Below, piece by piece: positions 36,919-46,420 of a DNA stretch of 64,000 nucleotides. The DNA comes from G963665815 sp942492065 (GTDB lineage Bacteria; Cloacimonadota; Cloacimonadia; Cloacimonadales; JAIOQZ01). The notes under the pieces were generated by a model that searched no databases, had not been told where the DNA came from, and saw nothing but the letters and a program-made list of their open reading frames with translations. Position numbers and translations under genes: made by a program. The stretch is from the NCBI GenBank assembly GCA_942492065.1, contig CALODV010000008.1:682001-746000 (forward strand), given 5' to 3'. Each line of letters starts with the position of its first letter. Position 1 is the first letter of the stretch.

Positions 36919-37812
36919 ATGAATATAGCTGTTAAGATTTGCACACCGAATAAAGAATGCAGAAATGGGGGAGACGGACCATTTGCCGAAAGATTATGCA
37001 CTGCATTCAAGCAGTTCGGACATGAGGCTGTTGTCAATTATCGGGATGAATGGTATAGCGACAATTCTGAATATGATATAGTAATATTTCTTGGAGGACT
37101 TATTCAATATATTCCGGATCGTAGAAACTTCAATATCATGTGGAATATAAGTCATCCTGAAATCAGAACACCTGAAGAACTGAATAGCTACAATCTCGTT
37201 TTTATTGCTTCGGAACCATTTTGTAAAGTCGTACAGGGTGATATTATCCCTCCATGTTATCCTTTATTGCAGGCATCTGATGAACAGCTATTCTATCCGA
37301 GAGTATCAGATAAAAAATATGATATTCTGTTTGTTGGAAACAACTACTACGATAAACTGAGATATCGTAAAACTATTGAAGATTTGATGCAAACCTCTTT
37401 TGCTGATAGATGCTATTTTGTAGGAAATGGTTGGCAGGGAGCAGTAAAACCTGAAATGATACTTACAGAACATGTTGAGTACAATCAATTACCGGAACTC
37501 TATTCTTCAGCAAAGATTGTTCTGAATGATCACCATGGACTGATGAAGCAGAATGGTTATATTAATAACAGGGCTTATGATCTGGCAATGTTGAAAGTGT
37601 TCCAGATCAGTGATGAAGTAGAAGGATTACACAGCAATGGGATAGTTACTTACAAAGATTCAGCTGACTTAGAGAAAAAAATTGAATTCTATCTTAAACA
37701 CGAGAAAGCCAGAGTAAAAAATTGTGAACATGTTCATGGACGAATGCAGAGCCACACATTTATGAATAGATGTAAGGAGATACTAGAAAAAGTAAAGAGT
37801 TATACTGTATGA
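36919..37812 (+). CDS. CgeB-like glycosyltransferase
   Basis: 297 residues with GAGGT before the ATG. NGGDGPFAERL near the N-terminus, YDILFVGNNYYDKLRYR (about 132-148) and the acceptor-end VEYNQLPELYSSAKIVLNDHH, followed by NRAYDLAMLKVFQIS, match the spore-protein CgeB / Glyco_trans_1_2 group of GT-B enzymes. The sugar donor is unknown. It is coupled to the glycerophosphotransferase-like gene and probably acts on the same glycan. No clear terminator before the convergent nitrilase gene 47 bases on. Confidence 0.75.
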   Translation: MNIAVKICTPNKECRNGGDGPFAERLCTAFKQFGHEAVVNYRDEWYSDNSEYDIVIFLGGLIQYIPDRRNFNIMWNISHPEIRTPEELNSYNLVFIASEPFCKVVQGDIIPPCYPLLQASDEQLFYPRVSDKKYDILFVGNNYYDKLRYRKTIEDLMQTSFADRCYFVGNGWQGAVKPEMILTEHVEYNQLPELYSSAKIVLNDHHGLMKQNGYINNRAYDLAMLKVFQISDEVEGLHSNGIVTYKDSADLEKKIEFYLKHEKARVKNCEHVHGRMQSHTFMNRCKEILEKVKSYTV

Positions 37813-37859
37813 GTACAACTCTTAAATAATCTATAAATTCCTTAATGTCATTAGCTTGT

Positions 37860-38948
37860 TTACTTACTATTAATCCATCTGCTTTGACTATCAAGTAAGG
37901 TTTTCATCTCTTTCCCATTCTCAGGTAGTTTTTCCTGTGTTAAATCCAGGTGGTTGGCAGGTATTTCCTCCTGATACTGATCAAAAATATGTTTCGTCAG
38001 TTCCAAAGAGTATTGAGGTATTTTACGGTTTTTGCGAAACTTTGCTATTGGTATAATTGTTGTAAGAATACCATCATTTTCTCTGTCAAGTCTGTTCATT
38101 ACTTCACCAAATGGGCTAACAACCATGGAGTTTCCTGCATACTTTATCTCACCGGGAATATTTGCCATTGCTGAAAAACAATTATTAATCATAGCCATAT
38201 TTATCACGTCTGATTCAAAGAACATGGTTGAAGTTCTGAGAATGATTTCCGCACCCTGCATGGCAAAAGCTGCAAACACAAAAGGATCCAGTTGAGCAGT
38301 ACTTACACAAATATTGCCGTATTCAGTTCTGATCACGGGAAATGCATCTTCAATACCGTATTGGCTGATAAACTTATCTTCTACTCCCTCTACGGTTGTT
38401 GTTGTAATCTCAAATGTAGGATAGAATCTTTTAATATTTCTTGGTTTCCATACTTTTTTAACAATCTTACCATCTCTACCGATTATTGTTGTGAGGCTTA
38501 ATACGTGTCCGGGCCATTCAGAATCCTTAGCGTAAGCACCGTAAATGATATATGTATCATATTTTTTAGCTAACTTTCCTATGGCGTTACTTTCTGGTCC
38601 CGGGATTTTCAGAGCAGCAGCCAGCTTTTCATTTCTGGTCCCGTATATATAACCTGAGAGGGGGAATTCATGCAATAGAATTATATCAGGTTCTTCACCT
38701 TCTGTACATGCTCTGGTTATCATTGTTTCTACTTTTTCAAGGTTTTGCTTAATCACTGATTCTGCGTTATCGATGTTATCAATATCAAAACAGGAACTCT
38801 GAATTACTTTCAATACTATGTTATCTTTTTCCAGTGGTATTTTTTGGTAGTCACCATTTTCAAGTACTAATCTTTTCACATCATCGGCGAACCCTATAGC
38901 CATTGTAAAGCACAAGATTAACACGAATATAGTAGATTTACAAGTCAT
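37860..38948 (-). CDS. Exported carbon-nitrogen hydrolase (nitrilase superfamily)
   Basis: 362 residues with a signal peptide (1-21). The catalytic triad of the nitrilase fold can be placed: Glu94 (LLHEFPLSGY), Lys168 (VWKPRN), Cys214 (GNICVST), the last with an unusual insert in place of the common CYDxRFPE. Members hydrolyse nitriles or amides, or move acyl groups (as in apolipoprotein N-acyltransferase), and are nearly always cytoplasmic or membrane-integral; a free periplasmic copy is rare. Transcribed alone; TTGACA at 39008-39013 on the minus strand is a possible promoter part. Substrate unknown. Confidence 0.8.
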   Translation of the reverse strand: MTCKSTIFVLILCFTMAIGFADDVKRLVLENGDYQKIPLEKDNIVLKVIQSSCFDIDNIDNAESVIKQNLEKVETMITRACTEGEEPDIILLHEFPLSGYIYGTRNEKLAAALKIPGPESNAIGKLAKKYDTYIIYGAYAKDSEWPGHVLSLTTIIGRDGKIVKKVWKPRNIKRFYPTFEITTTTVEGVEDKFISQYGIEDAFPVIRTEYGNICVSTAQLDPFVFAAFAMQGAEIILRTSTMFFESDVINMAMINNCFSAMANIPGEIKYAGNSMVVSPFGEVMNRLDRENDGILTTIIPIAKFRKNRKIPQYSLELTKHIFDQYQEEIPANHLDLTQEKLPENGKEMKTLLDSQSRWINSK

Positions 38949-39233
38949 TATTTAATCTCCTTATGTAAACAAAGTTATTAAAGATAACACTGTTAACTAA
39001 GGTAAAGTGTCAAGTACTTTTTGCAAGGATAAACTGATTACCATATAAATCTATGATTTAGCAAAGAAAATTTGTAATGCAGTTGCATATCTCGTTGAAA
39101 TTATTCAGCAGTACAAATAATCGAGTGAAGACGTATTCATAATAGACTTTGATCTGTATAGTATGACGATTATTTGTTGACCTGTATGGAGTATCTCTGA
39201 TTATTGCTTTCACAATATGTTTGGAAGGAAAAT

Positions 39234-40643
39234 ATGAAAAGAAAATTAGCAATAATAATAATATTATTAACTGTTATCAGTTTAAGCGCAGGGCCGTTTG
39301 ACAAGATTAAGAAGAAAGCAAAAAAGGTCGGAAAGAAAGTTGGTAAAACTGTAAAAAAAGGTGCTAAGACTGTGGATAAAACTGCTAACAAGGGAGCAAA
39401 AGCTGTAGAAAAAGGAGCTAAGAAAGTAAAGAAAAAAGTTGAACATAAACTTGGATGGGATAGATATATCCTTTGTTGGGGAGATACTTTTGTACCTGAA
39501 GAAAGCAGGTGGGTTGCCATAAGGCCTGCCTTAAAGAAAGATAAGCATGATATAGGACGTTTCTGGGATATTGCAGGGGATGGGAAAGAATGTGAAGGTC
39601 CCAATAAGCCTGTAATGCTTTGGGGAATAACATTCCAGGAATATCCTCCGGCAGACAGACGATACAGATTTGTTTCTGTTTACAATCATACTAAGCACCC
39701 CGATGATTTTGGTTATTATTGGATTCAGTGTAAAACCGGAATGTGGGTTCAAGCTCAGAACCATGGACAGCAGATTAAACTAAATCCGGGATACGATGTT
39801 AATAATCGTGAAGATCCACATGCAAGTTCCTACCAATGGAGAATCCAGAATGTCGGTAAAAACAGGTTTGTCTTTGTATCCAGAAAGAATGATCTGGTAA
39901 TAGATGCCCGAGGGGGAAATAATTCTAATGGTACTGCTGTTCAAATGTGGGATTCTAATAAAACTAAATCCCAACAATGGGAATTTATATATATTGCAAC
40001 GGGCAGTGAAGTAAAATCGACCAGAGACATGGCAGAAAAGCGTGCAGCAGAAGTTCAGAAGATGACAAAACAGGTGACTGATCAGCTTGGTGTAATTGCT
40101 GGAAAAGTCAGCGATATTGTCATGAAAAAGGTTAATTCCGGCCTCAACACATTAGCTAACAACATGGTATCTCTTAAGAAAACAGGGAATCAATATACCT
40201 TTACACTAGGCTTCCCAAATGAAGAAAGTCTTTATGATCAGCTTAAAGCAAGAACAATAGACAGACTTTTCAAGGTTGATTTCAAAAAAATGAAATTCGA
40301 ACCTACAGACGGAAAGCAACTTATTGTGGGCATTATTAACAGAGTAGAATGCTTAGGACATCATGTTGATTTGACTCTGGAAATGATCTGTGACTGGGAG
40401 ATATCAAGAAACGGATTAGACCTTAAAAAGTTTTCGATCAAGAGATTCTCACTTCCATTTTTACCTGATCGCCTCACTAAAGGCATAAGAACATCAATAA
40501 GTAAGAAGATGTCCAGTTTCCATGTGAATATTAAGAATCTCCCGGGAGTAAACAAAATATCTTCTACTTCAAATGCTCCATTAAATGTAAAAAGTGTTAA
40601 AAAAGGACCTTACGGATTTGAAGCTGTAATGACTGTGAACTAA
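39234..40643 (+). CDS. Secreted protein with Lys-rich repeat region and ricin-type lectin domain
   Basis: 469 residues from ATG 39234 with GGAAGGAAA. Signal peptide (1-20, ending LSAGP). Residues of about 22-70 are a low-complexity K/A/G/V stretch with a heptad-like KKGAK/KVGKKV repeat, likely an amphipathic, very basic helix. Residues of about 75-255 hold a ricin B-like trefoil (LVIDARGGNNSNGTAVQMWD then SQQWEF, the QxW-type motif). Residues of about 260-469 are a conserved-looking alpha/beta region I cannot assign. It may bind a polysaccharide, membrane or DNA. Ends at a perfect bidirectional terminator. Confidence 0.65.
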   Translation: MKRKLAIIIILLTVISLSAGPFDKIKKKAKKVGKKVGKTVKKGAKTVDKTANKGAKAVEKGAKKVKKKVEHKLGWDRYILCWGDTFVPEESRWVAIRPALKKDKHDIGRFWDIAGDGKECEGPNKPVMLWGITFQEYPPADRRYRFVSVYNHTKHPDDFGYYWIQCKTGMWVQAQNHGQQIKLNPGYDVNNREDPHASSYQWRIQNVGKNRFVFVSRKNDLVIDARGGNNSNGTAVQMWDSNKTKSQQWEFIYIATGSEVKSTRDMAEKRAAEVQKMTKQVTDQLGVIAGKVSDIVMKKVNSGLNTLANNMVSLKKTGNQYTFTLGFPNEESLYDQLKARTIDRLFKVDFKKMKFEPTDGKQLIVGIINRVECLGHHVDLTLEMICDWEISRNGLDLKKFSIKRFSLPFLPDRLTKGIRTSISKKMSSFHVNIKNLPGVNKISSTSNAPLNVKSVKKGPYGFEAVMTVN

Positions 40644-40668
40644 AAATAAGATACAAAGAATATATGAA

Positions 40669-40695
40669 AAAAGGCAGTCAAAATGACTGCCTTTT
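40669..40695. terminator. Bidirectional rho-independent terminator
   Basis: Perfect twelve-pair hairpin (40669-40680 with 40684-40695, AAA loop) with A and T runs on both sides. It serves the plus-strand lectin-type gene and the minus-strand histidine kinase, which converge here. Confidence 0.9.
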
Positions 40696-40704
40696 GTTTT
40701 ATGT

Positions 40705-43700
40705 TTACTCTTTATCTTCAGTCTCGGGAGATAGTAATTTCTCAATATGAACCATATTTGTACCATCAATATAGTCAGTAAACTCTATGTAATCAGCTTT
40801 TCTGAAACCGTGCAATATAGCCTTGATTTTTTCAATGGATTTCTTAATTGTATCAACATATTTACCATATTTTACAAGTTCTAAATCATCCGAAAGCTTC
40901 ATAATCAGCATTTCCAGATTCCCCTGCATAACCATAAGTGGCTGGTTAATTTCATGGTTGACTGTAACAGCCATAGCAAGAGCAGCCTTTGTCCTTTCTA
41001 ATTGGAGTAAATCATCCTGAGCCTCTTTTAACCTGTGCAGAGTATTCTCAAGTTTATCATTCTGATTTTGAATTTCATTGGTTCTTTCTTTCACTGCGGA
41101 TTCCAGTTCGGAATTGAGATTTTTAAGTTTCTTATTTGTTTCCAGAAGAGATAAATGAGTCCTCAAACGTGCAAGCAGTTCATTCCTGGAAATAGGTTTT
41201 GTGAGATAGTCATTTGTTCCGGTATTAAATCCCTGGATCACGTCATTTACCTGATTCTTAGCTGTCAGCAAAACTACAGGCAGCTCATGAAGTTCAAACT
41301 TATCTCTGATTTTCTCGAGAACCTGGAATCCTGACATTTTAGGCATCATAATATCGAGAAGAATCAGATCAGGGAGAAATCCTTCATCTATTGCTTTGAG
41401 AGCTTCAAAACCATTATTCACACATACAACATTGAATTTTTCCTGATTAAGGAAATTTTCAAGTACCTGAAGGTTAATAGGATCATCATCTACAGCCAGA
41501 ATATTATATACAGAATCATCGCTTCCTTCCGAACTTGGCAGGTTATTTATTTCACTTATCAGATCAGAGCTAATGATACTAACATAATCCTGTTCTTTTA
41601 GTTCTGCTATAGCTGATTTAGATGACTGATCTTCAGAAATCTTAAGTGTGAAAGAGAACTCAGAACCTTTATCTATTTCTGATTCAACGGATATATTTCC
41701 ACCGTGAAGCTCAATTAACTGCTTAGAAACAGCCAGTCCAAGTCCTGTACCACCGTATATTCTGGAGACTGAACTATCGACCTGTTCGAATGATTCAAAA
41801 ATTTTATCAAGTTTTTCACCTGGAATCCCAATACCAGTATCGGAAATGCATATCATGATTTTTTTGTCTTGTTTTTCAGCTTTAATTTTAACATAACCTT
41901 CATCTGTAAATTTAATTGCGTTTCCAATAATATTATGCATTATCTGCTGCAGTCTGTTTTCATCAGCTTGAACCAGTGGTATGTCTTGAGGGATTTCATT
42001 GAGAAGTCTAAGCTTCTTTTTACCTACTAAAGGAGCTGAGAGTTTAAGTACAACATCTGTAACAGAGAACAGATCAACAGGTGCAAGACTAAGTGAGATG
42101 TCTTTTTTCTTGAGCTTGGAGAAATCAAGAATGTCATTTACGAGACTTGCCAGTCTTCTGCCACTGGACACAATCATCATGAGATTCCTCTGGATATCAT
42201 TATGAGCAAACTCTCGTGAAGGATTTACCATAGACTCAGCAATCCCAATAATACCATTGAGTGGGGTTCTTAGTTCATGAGAAGTATTTGCCAGAAAGTC
42301 ATCTTTCAATATATCCAGTTCAACAAGTCTATTGTTTTGATATTCAATTTTATCAAAGCCATCCTTCAGATCATTTGCCATGGTTTCAAATGTTTGACTT
42401 AGAAAACCAATTTCATCTTCACTTTTGTTTTTTATACTAATATCGAAGTTTCCTCTAGACAACTTTTGTGCGGCATCTGTCAAAGCTTTAACTGGTTGAA
42501 CCAGTTTTTTTGATGTATAATAACCCATTATAATTATGGCAATGAAAATCAGGATTGAAATAAGTATGAGTGTGTTCATATTTTTGCGTGCAATAGAACT
42601 GAATAGTTTTTTTGCATCAGAGTTAGATTGTTCAACTTCATTTTCGAAAGCTGTATATTGGTTCTTAAGGTCATTCTCCATTATGGAGACATCCTTGTGG
42701 AAGTCGGCAATTTCTGCTCCAAGGGTTACATATCCGAAACCTCTGGGGTAATCTTTGTAGTGTCCTGTTGTATAGGGGACAGATGCAACAGCAGTAAACT
42801 TCCATAATCCACTCCAATAGATGAGGAAAGATCCTGATCCACCAAATTCTGTACAATTAATCCAGCCATCACATTGAGGAGCTTTTTCTTTAAGGTACTT
42901 ACCATCCAGTCCAACGAAACCGGATTTGATCTGCTGAGACCAGTCTTTCGGGTTCCATGGATGTATTTCTCTACCGGTTCTTGAGTTAAATCCCATAATG
43001 AAATAATCTCTTCCATGTGAAATACAGCGATGAGCATCATCCCATAAAAAAGCATAATTTCCGGAACCAGAATCAGTGACTTCTGTGAATCTTTCATCAG
43101 TTGGTACAATATGATCTGTGAACTCCATGATATGTGTGTGGTCTAATGCCATGGTAACGTAACCTATTTTCGTATTGCCTTTATATACTGGAGTTACCCA
43201 TCGCACAATACCTTGAAATTTTTTTCCAGCCGGATTTTCTCTTCCGGCATATGCACTTTGTTCAGGATTGTAAGGCTTTCCTATTTTTTCCAGATTTTCC
43301 TCAGTGTAATTGCCAATATAGTGGGTTGGAATGTATTCACCAATTACGCGAGATACATATATCTCACCTTTCTTGAGGGATTTGCAGTGTTCAAAATAAG
43401 TTTTCTCAATCACATTGCCTTTTTCATCATGTTTGAAGTAGTAGTTCTTGCGTTTCCATTTCATATCTCTTGGTATCTGCAATTCTTCGATCAAACCCTG
43501 AATATTTTTATCATCCATCTCGTGGTAGCTGTTCGAGTTCATCTCAATATCTTCTACCAGGAGCTGTCTATAGATTTCTGCTTTGCAATATGTATTGCGT
43601 CTTATACTGATATCACGTAAATCTGAGGATACTTTACCATTCTTAATCTTTATTTTTTCTTTCCCGTTCAGATCATAGAAAGTAATTTCTTTATAGAGAG

Positions 43701-44205
43701 GGATTGTTTTTCTTGTAAAGGGTAAGGAATCAAAATATGTAAACTGCTTCTGATTAATTGGGTCAATATTAGTTCTTTTTCGGCGATTCCATTGGATTTT
43801 TTCCTGCGCTTTGTCATAGTCAGATGTCGTCTCAACCACTTCTCCATTGCAGTTTTCGTAGAATCCAAGATATGTGCCTGGATCAGGATTCATCATAGAA
43901 AGTATCTTCAGATCTTTATCTCTTTCATAAAGAAATCTTGAAACATCCATAGCAATTTCTGCACATCTTAATTGCTGAGTCTCAATAGACTTTTTGTCAA
44001 GAGCATTTGTACTTTGCTTTATATTCTGATTTCCCGTTACCTGCAATGTAGTGAGGCTCTTAATTCCAAGGCTGTCAATAGAATTTACTGCTGTTGTACT
44101 GATTTTTCTGATACTATTCAAAGAGAAAAAACTCATGGACAAAATCGCAATAAAAGCTGATGTCAGAAATATTGCAATAATCTTAAGCTGGAGACTAGTT
44201 TTCAT
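40705..44205 (-). CDS. Membrane hybrid histidine kinase with receiver and orphan second H-box
   Basis: 1166 residues. TM 6-28, a long periplasmic sensor (about 30-540, Cache-like with a HWNRRKR- and WDDAH-bearing region), TM 544-564, HAMP (565-617). HisKA with His643 (SHELRTP), HATPase with N762, DTGIGI (789-794) and GGTGLG (818-823). Receiver 900-1015 with Asp951 and Lys1003. Then a coiled coil (about 1020-1075) and a second H-box-like helix with His1084 (VNHEINQPL) that is not followed by an ATPase domain. Phosphorelay from His643 to Asp951 is expected, and His1084 could be an acceptor (inference). Start behind AAAGGAAT. No adjacent response-regulator gene. Confidence 0.9.
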   Translation of the reverse strand: MKTSLQLKIIAIFLTSAFIAILSMSFFSLNSIRKISTTAVNSIDSLGIKSLTTLQVTGNQNIKQSTNALDKKSIETQQLRCAEIAMDVSRFLYERDKDLKILSMMNPDPGTYLGFYENCNGEVVETTSDYDKAQEKIQWNRRKRTNIDPINQKQFTYFDSLPFTRKTIPLYKEITFYDLNGKEKIKIKNGKVSSDLRDISIRRNTYCKAEIYRQLLVEDIEMNSNSYHEMDDKNIQGLIEELQIPRDMKWKRKNYYFKHDEKGNVIEKTYFEHCKSLKKGEIYVSRVIGEYIPTHYIGNYTEENLEKIGKPYNPEQSAYAGRENPAGKKFQGIVRWVTPVYKGNTKIGYVTMALDHTHIMEFTDHIVPTDERFTEVTDSGSGNYAFLWDDAHRCISHGRDYFIMGFNSRTGREIHPWNPKDWSQQIKSGFVGLDGKYLKEKAPQCDGWINCTEFGGSGSFLIYWSGLWKFTAVASVPYTTGHYKDYPRGFGYVTLGAEIADFHKDVSIMENDLKNQYTAFENEVEQSNSDAKKLFSSIARKNMNTLILISILIFIAIIIMGYYTSKKLVQPVKALTDAAQKLSRGNFDISIKNKSEDEIGFLSQTFETMANDLKDGFDKIEYQNNRLVELDILKDDFLANTSHELRTPLNGIIGIAESMVNPSREFAHNDIQRNLMMIVSSGRRLASLVNDILDFSKLKKKDISLSLAPVDLFSVTDVVLKLSAPLVGKKKLRLLNEIPQDIPLVQADENRLQQIMHNIIGNAIKFTDEGYVKIKAEKQDKKIMICISDTGIGIPGEKLDKIFESFEQVDSSVSRIYGGTGLGLAVSKQLIELHGGNISVESEIDKGSEFSFTLKISEDQSSKSAIAELKEQDYVSIISSDLISEINNLPSSEGSDDSVYNILAVDDDPINLQVLENFLNQEKFNVVCVNNGFEALKAIDEGFLPDLILLDIMMPKMSGFQVLEKIRDKFELHELPVVLLTAKNQVNDVIQGFNTGTNDYLTKPISRNELLARLRTHLSLLETNKKLKNLNSELESAVKERTNEIQNQNDKLENTLHRLKEAQDDLLQLERTKAALAMAVTVNHEINQPLMVMQGNLEMLIMKLSDDLELVKYGKYVDTIKKSIEKIKAILHGFRKADYIEFTDYIDGTNMVHIEKLLSPETEDKE

Positions 44206-44309
44206 TATATTCCTTTTAATATTGATTAATCGAATTAGTTTAAATTTTCTCTATAATAATATAACAATTAATAATTTTCTACACAATTTAAATTAAGAAA
44301 ATTAGATTA

Positions 44310-46340
44310 TCACTTCAATATGAGAGTTTTAATAGTTTTTGAATTACTTCCAGACTTGCATCTTATTAAATATACACCTGTTGAAAAATCTGAAACTGGA
44401 ATTTTAACTATTCCTGTTCCCGAACTTAACACTTCAGACATTACTCTTTGCCCTTTCAGGTTATAAATGGAGACATAAGATGACAAGTCTTTTTTGGACA
44501 TCATCACTTTTATAACTAAATAACTGTTTATTATATTCGTTGTTATCTTCAATTCGGTGTCATTGAAGTTTTCATCATCTGAGATATCAACCTGATGAGT
44601 TTCTTCGTCAAGATTTTGATCTTCTGAGTCAATAACTTGTGGTTTCATGAAACTTATAGTTTGAGTTGATCCGGGTGAAAAATCCAGAACAACAGTTTCA
44701 TCTAAAAAGGATATCTCTATGTCTGACAAGTTGGATTGAGTCGGATTATGTATATCAAGTATTGTTTGGTCAGCATGATTTCTGACAAAAGTAATCTCCA
44801 GAGAATCTACGAGAAACATTCTGTCGTAGATTTCTTCTGCCGGTGCTACCCATAAACCTGAAAACGTCTGGTGGTGGTTTAACATTCTGAAACAGGCTTC
44901 TACATCGCTTTTAACTTCATACCTGTTCTCAGAACCAATATAATTCAGAAAACCCATTGTTCCACCGGTGTTAGGCATGCATAAGTGAGTATACATATGC
45001 ATAAGTCCACGATGTTCGATTAAATCAGTGATTACTGAATCTGTAACATTTGGTTTAAAACCCAGGTCATATGACCCTGGTATCCATTCCCAGTTAATAC
45101 CGGAACGGCGTCCTAGAATATAGAGTTTGTAATCTCCTGTCATTGCTTCACAATGATGAGGTAATTCAAAATATTCATCAAAAGCATTCCGTTTGTAATT
45201 TTTGGAATCAGTGATCCAGGCATATTTAAATGCATTATTCTCAAGTATATCCAGAATATAGTTTTCACTTCCCCGAACAGCTCCATTAACCGCAAGGTCT
45301 TCAGGGTTAGCTCCCGCATTATGGTCTATCCAATAGTTTATACTCATGTCACTCACTTCATTTTGCAAGTTATTTAATAGATCAACTCTTTCATCTTTCC
45401 TTGAAGAATATGTATGATATGCTATTCTATTCCCGGCTGCAAGGATTTCCTGATGAACTTCAGCATCGCGTTCCCAATGATAACCAAAAATTGAGTTCGT
45501 CACTCTCAGGTCATTTGCAGCAAGTCCTTTAGTTCCATAATCAGGATGATAGGTGATATTACTGCCGAAAAAAACTGCCCTAAGTCTATTAACGGTTTCA
45601 TAATCTGCATCGCTGGACAAAGTAAATGCTGCCCGTTTCCCTGCAGGAAAATAATTGAACAAAGGGTAATCAGGACTTTCTGTGGAAACAATAAATGAAC
45701 CTTTAGCATTACGAACAGTGCTTATTTTTTTCCAATCAAGCCAGATATTTTCTTTTCTCCAGAAAGCTTTATGAAAGTCGCTGTCATAGATATAAATTCT
45801 ATTATTCTTGATTACTTCTATGTTTGATGTACCCGGAAACTTAGACCCTGTAATGAACAGTTTTTGATCATTAAGCTTATACATGACAACTCTGTCTTTA
45901 AAAGGAACAGTGGGACGATTCTGAGATGAGTCTTCTGCAAAAACTGCTTCCGGTCCATGAAAAACATCAGAGATGTTGTCTGTAAAAAACTCAAGATAAA
46001 AGTCCTTCAGTTTTACTTCTTGTCTTCCTGATAACTCATAAGAGAAAATTAATGAACTGTTTATGTGAGGATATTCTGAAACTTTCAGTACCAACCTGCA
46101 GTCAGTAAATTCATATGAAATGAAAGTTGTATCATTTTGAGAAAATGTATTTATGAAAATAATCTGCTGATCGGTACTTCCCTGTTCAGGATAGTTAGAA
46201 AGAACAATCTTAGGATTCAGTTGAAAGCTGATATTATCTAAAAGAAATGAGTTGGGGTTATCCGCATCAAGGAAACCTTGAGAAGATAAACTCAAGACTG
46301 AAAATACAAACACTGTTAATAATGCAAATCGTTTACTCAT
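44310..46340 (-). CDS. Secreted polysaccharide-deacetylase-like protein with T9SS sorting domain
   Basis: 676 residues from ATG 46340; the ribosome site is poor. Signal peptide 1-20. The central part has a NodB-like core: AAFTLSSDAD (about 237-246), IAYHTYSS, then HHCEAM and MYTHLCMPN, suggesting a metal-dependent deacetylase or a related glycan-active barrel, though the usual TFDDG and HxxxH motifs are modified. An acidic linker (EDQNLDEETHQ) follows and then a C-terminal domain (about 590-676; SIYNLKGQRVM and STGVYLIRC) of the T9SS type A sorting class. TTGACT at 46371-46376 (minus) is a possible promoter element. Surface location expected. Confidence 0.65.
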   Translation of the reverse strand: MSKRFALLTVFVFSVLSLSSQGFLDADNPNSFLLDNISFQLNPKIVLSNYPEQGSTDQQIIFINTFSQNDTTFISYEFTDCRLVLKVSEYPHINSSLIFSYELSGRQEVKLKDFYLEFFTDNISDVFHGPEAVFAEDSSQNRPTVPFKDRVVMYKLNDQKLFITGSKFPGTSNIEVIKNNRIYIYDSDFHKAFWRKENIWLDWKKISTVRNAKGSFIVSTESPDYPLFNYFPAGKRAAFTLSSDADYETVNRLRAVFFGSNITYHPDYGTKGLAANDLRVTNSIFGYHWERDAEVHQEILAAGNRIAYHTYSSRKDERVDLLNNLQNEVSDMSINYWIDHNAGANPEDLAVNGAVRGSENYILDILENNAFKYAWITDSKNYKRNAFDEYFELPHHCEAMTGDYKLYILGRRSGINWEWIPGSYDLGFKPNVTDSVITDLIEHRGLMHMYTHLCMPNTGGTMGFLNYIGSENRYEVKSDVEACFRMLNHHQTFSGLWVAPAEEIYDRMFLVDSLEITFVRNHADQTILDIHNPTQSNLSDIEISFLDETVVLDFSPGSTQTISFMKPQVIDSEDQNLDEETHQVDISDDENFNDTELKITTNIINSYLVIKVMMSKKDLSSYVSIYNLKGQRVMSEVLSSGTGIVKIPVSDFSTGVYLIRCKSGSNSKTIKTLILK

Positions 46341-46420
46341 AATTGTTAATTCAGCAGTGTTCAGCAATTAAGTCAATGTTTATTTTAACAAGTTAGTCAA
46401 TCATATATCTCTGTTACTGG

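Noticed and set aside
39170..39604. Minus-strand 144-residue reading frame
   Set aside because: It is the antisense of the Lys-rich repeat of the lectin-type gene (Phe/Pro/Leu-rich translation), has no ribosome site and no neighbours of its own.
44272..44304. AT-only hairpin after the deacetylase-like gene as a terminator
   Set aside because: A nine-pair stem is present, but it has no G-C pairs beyond one and no clean T tract, so I could not call it.
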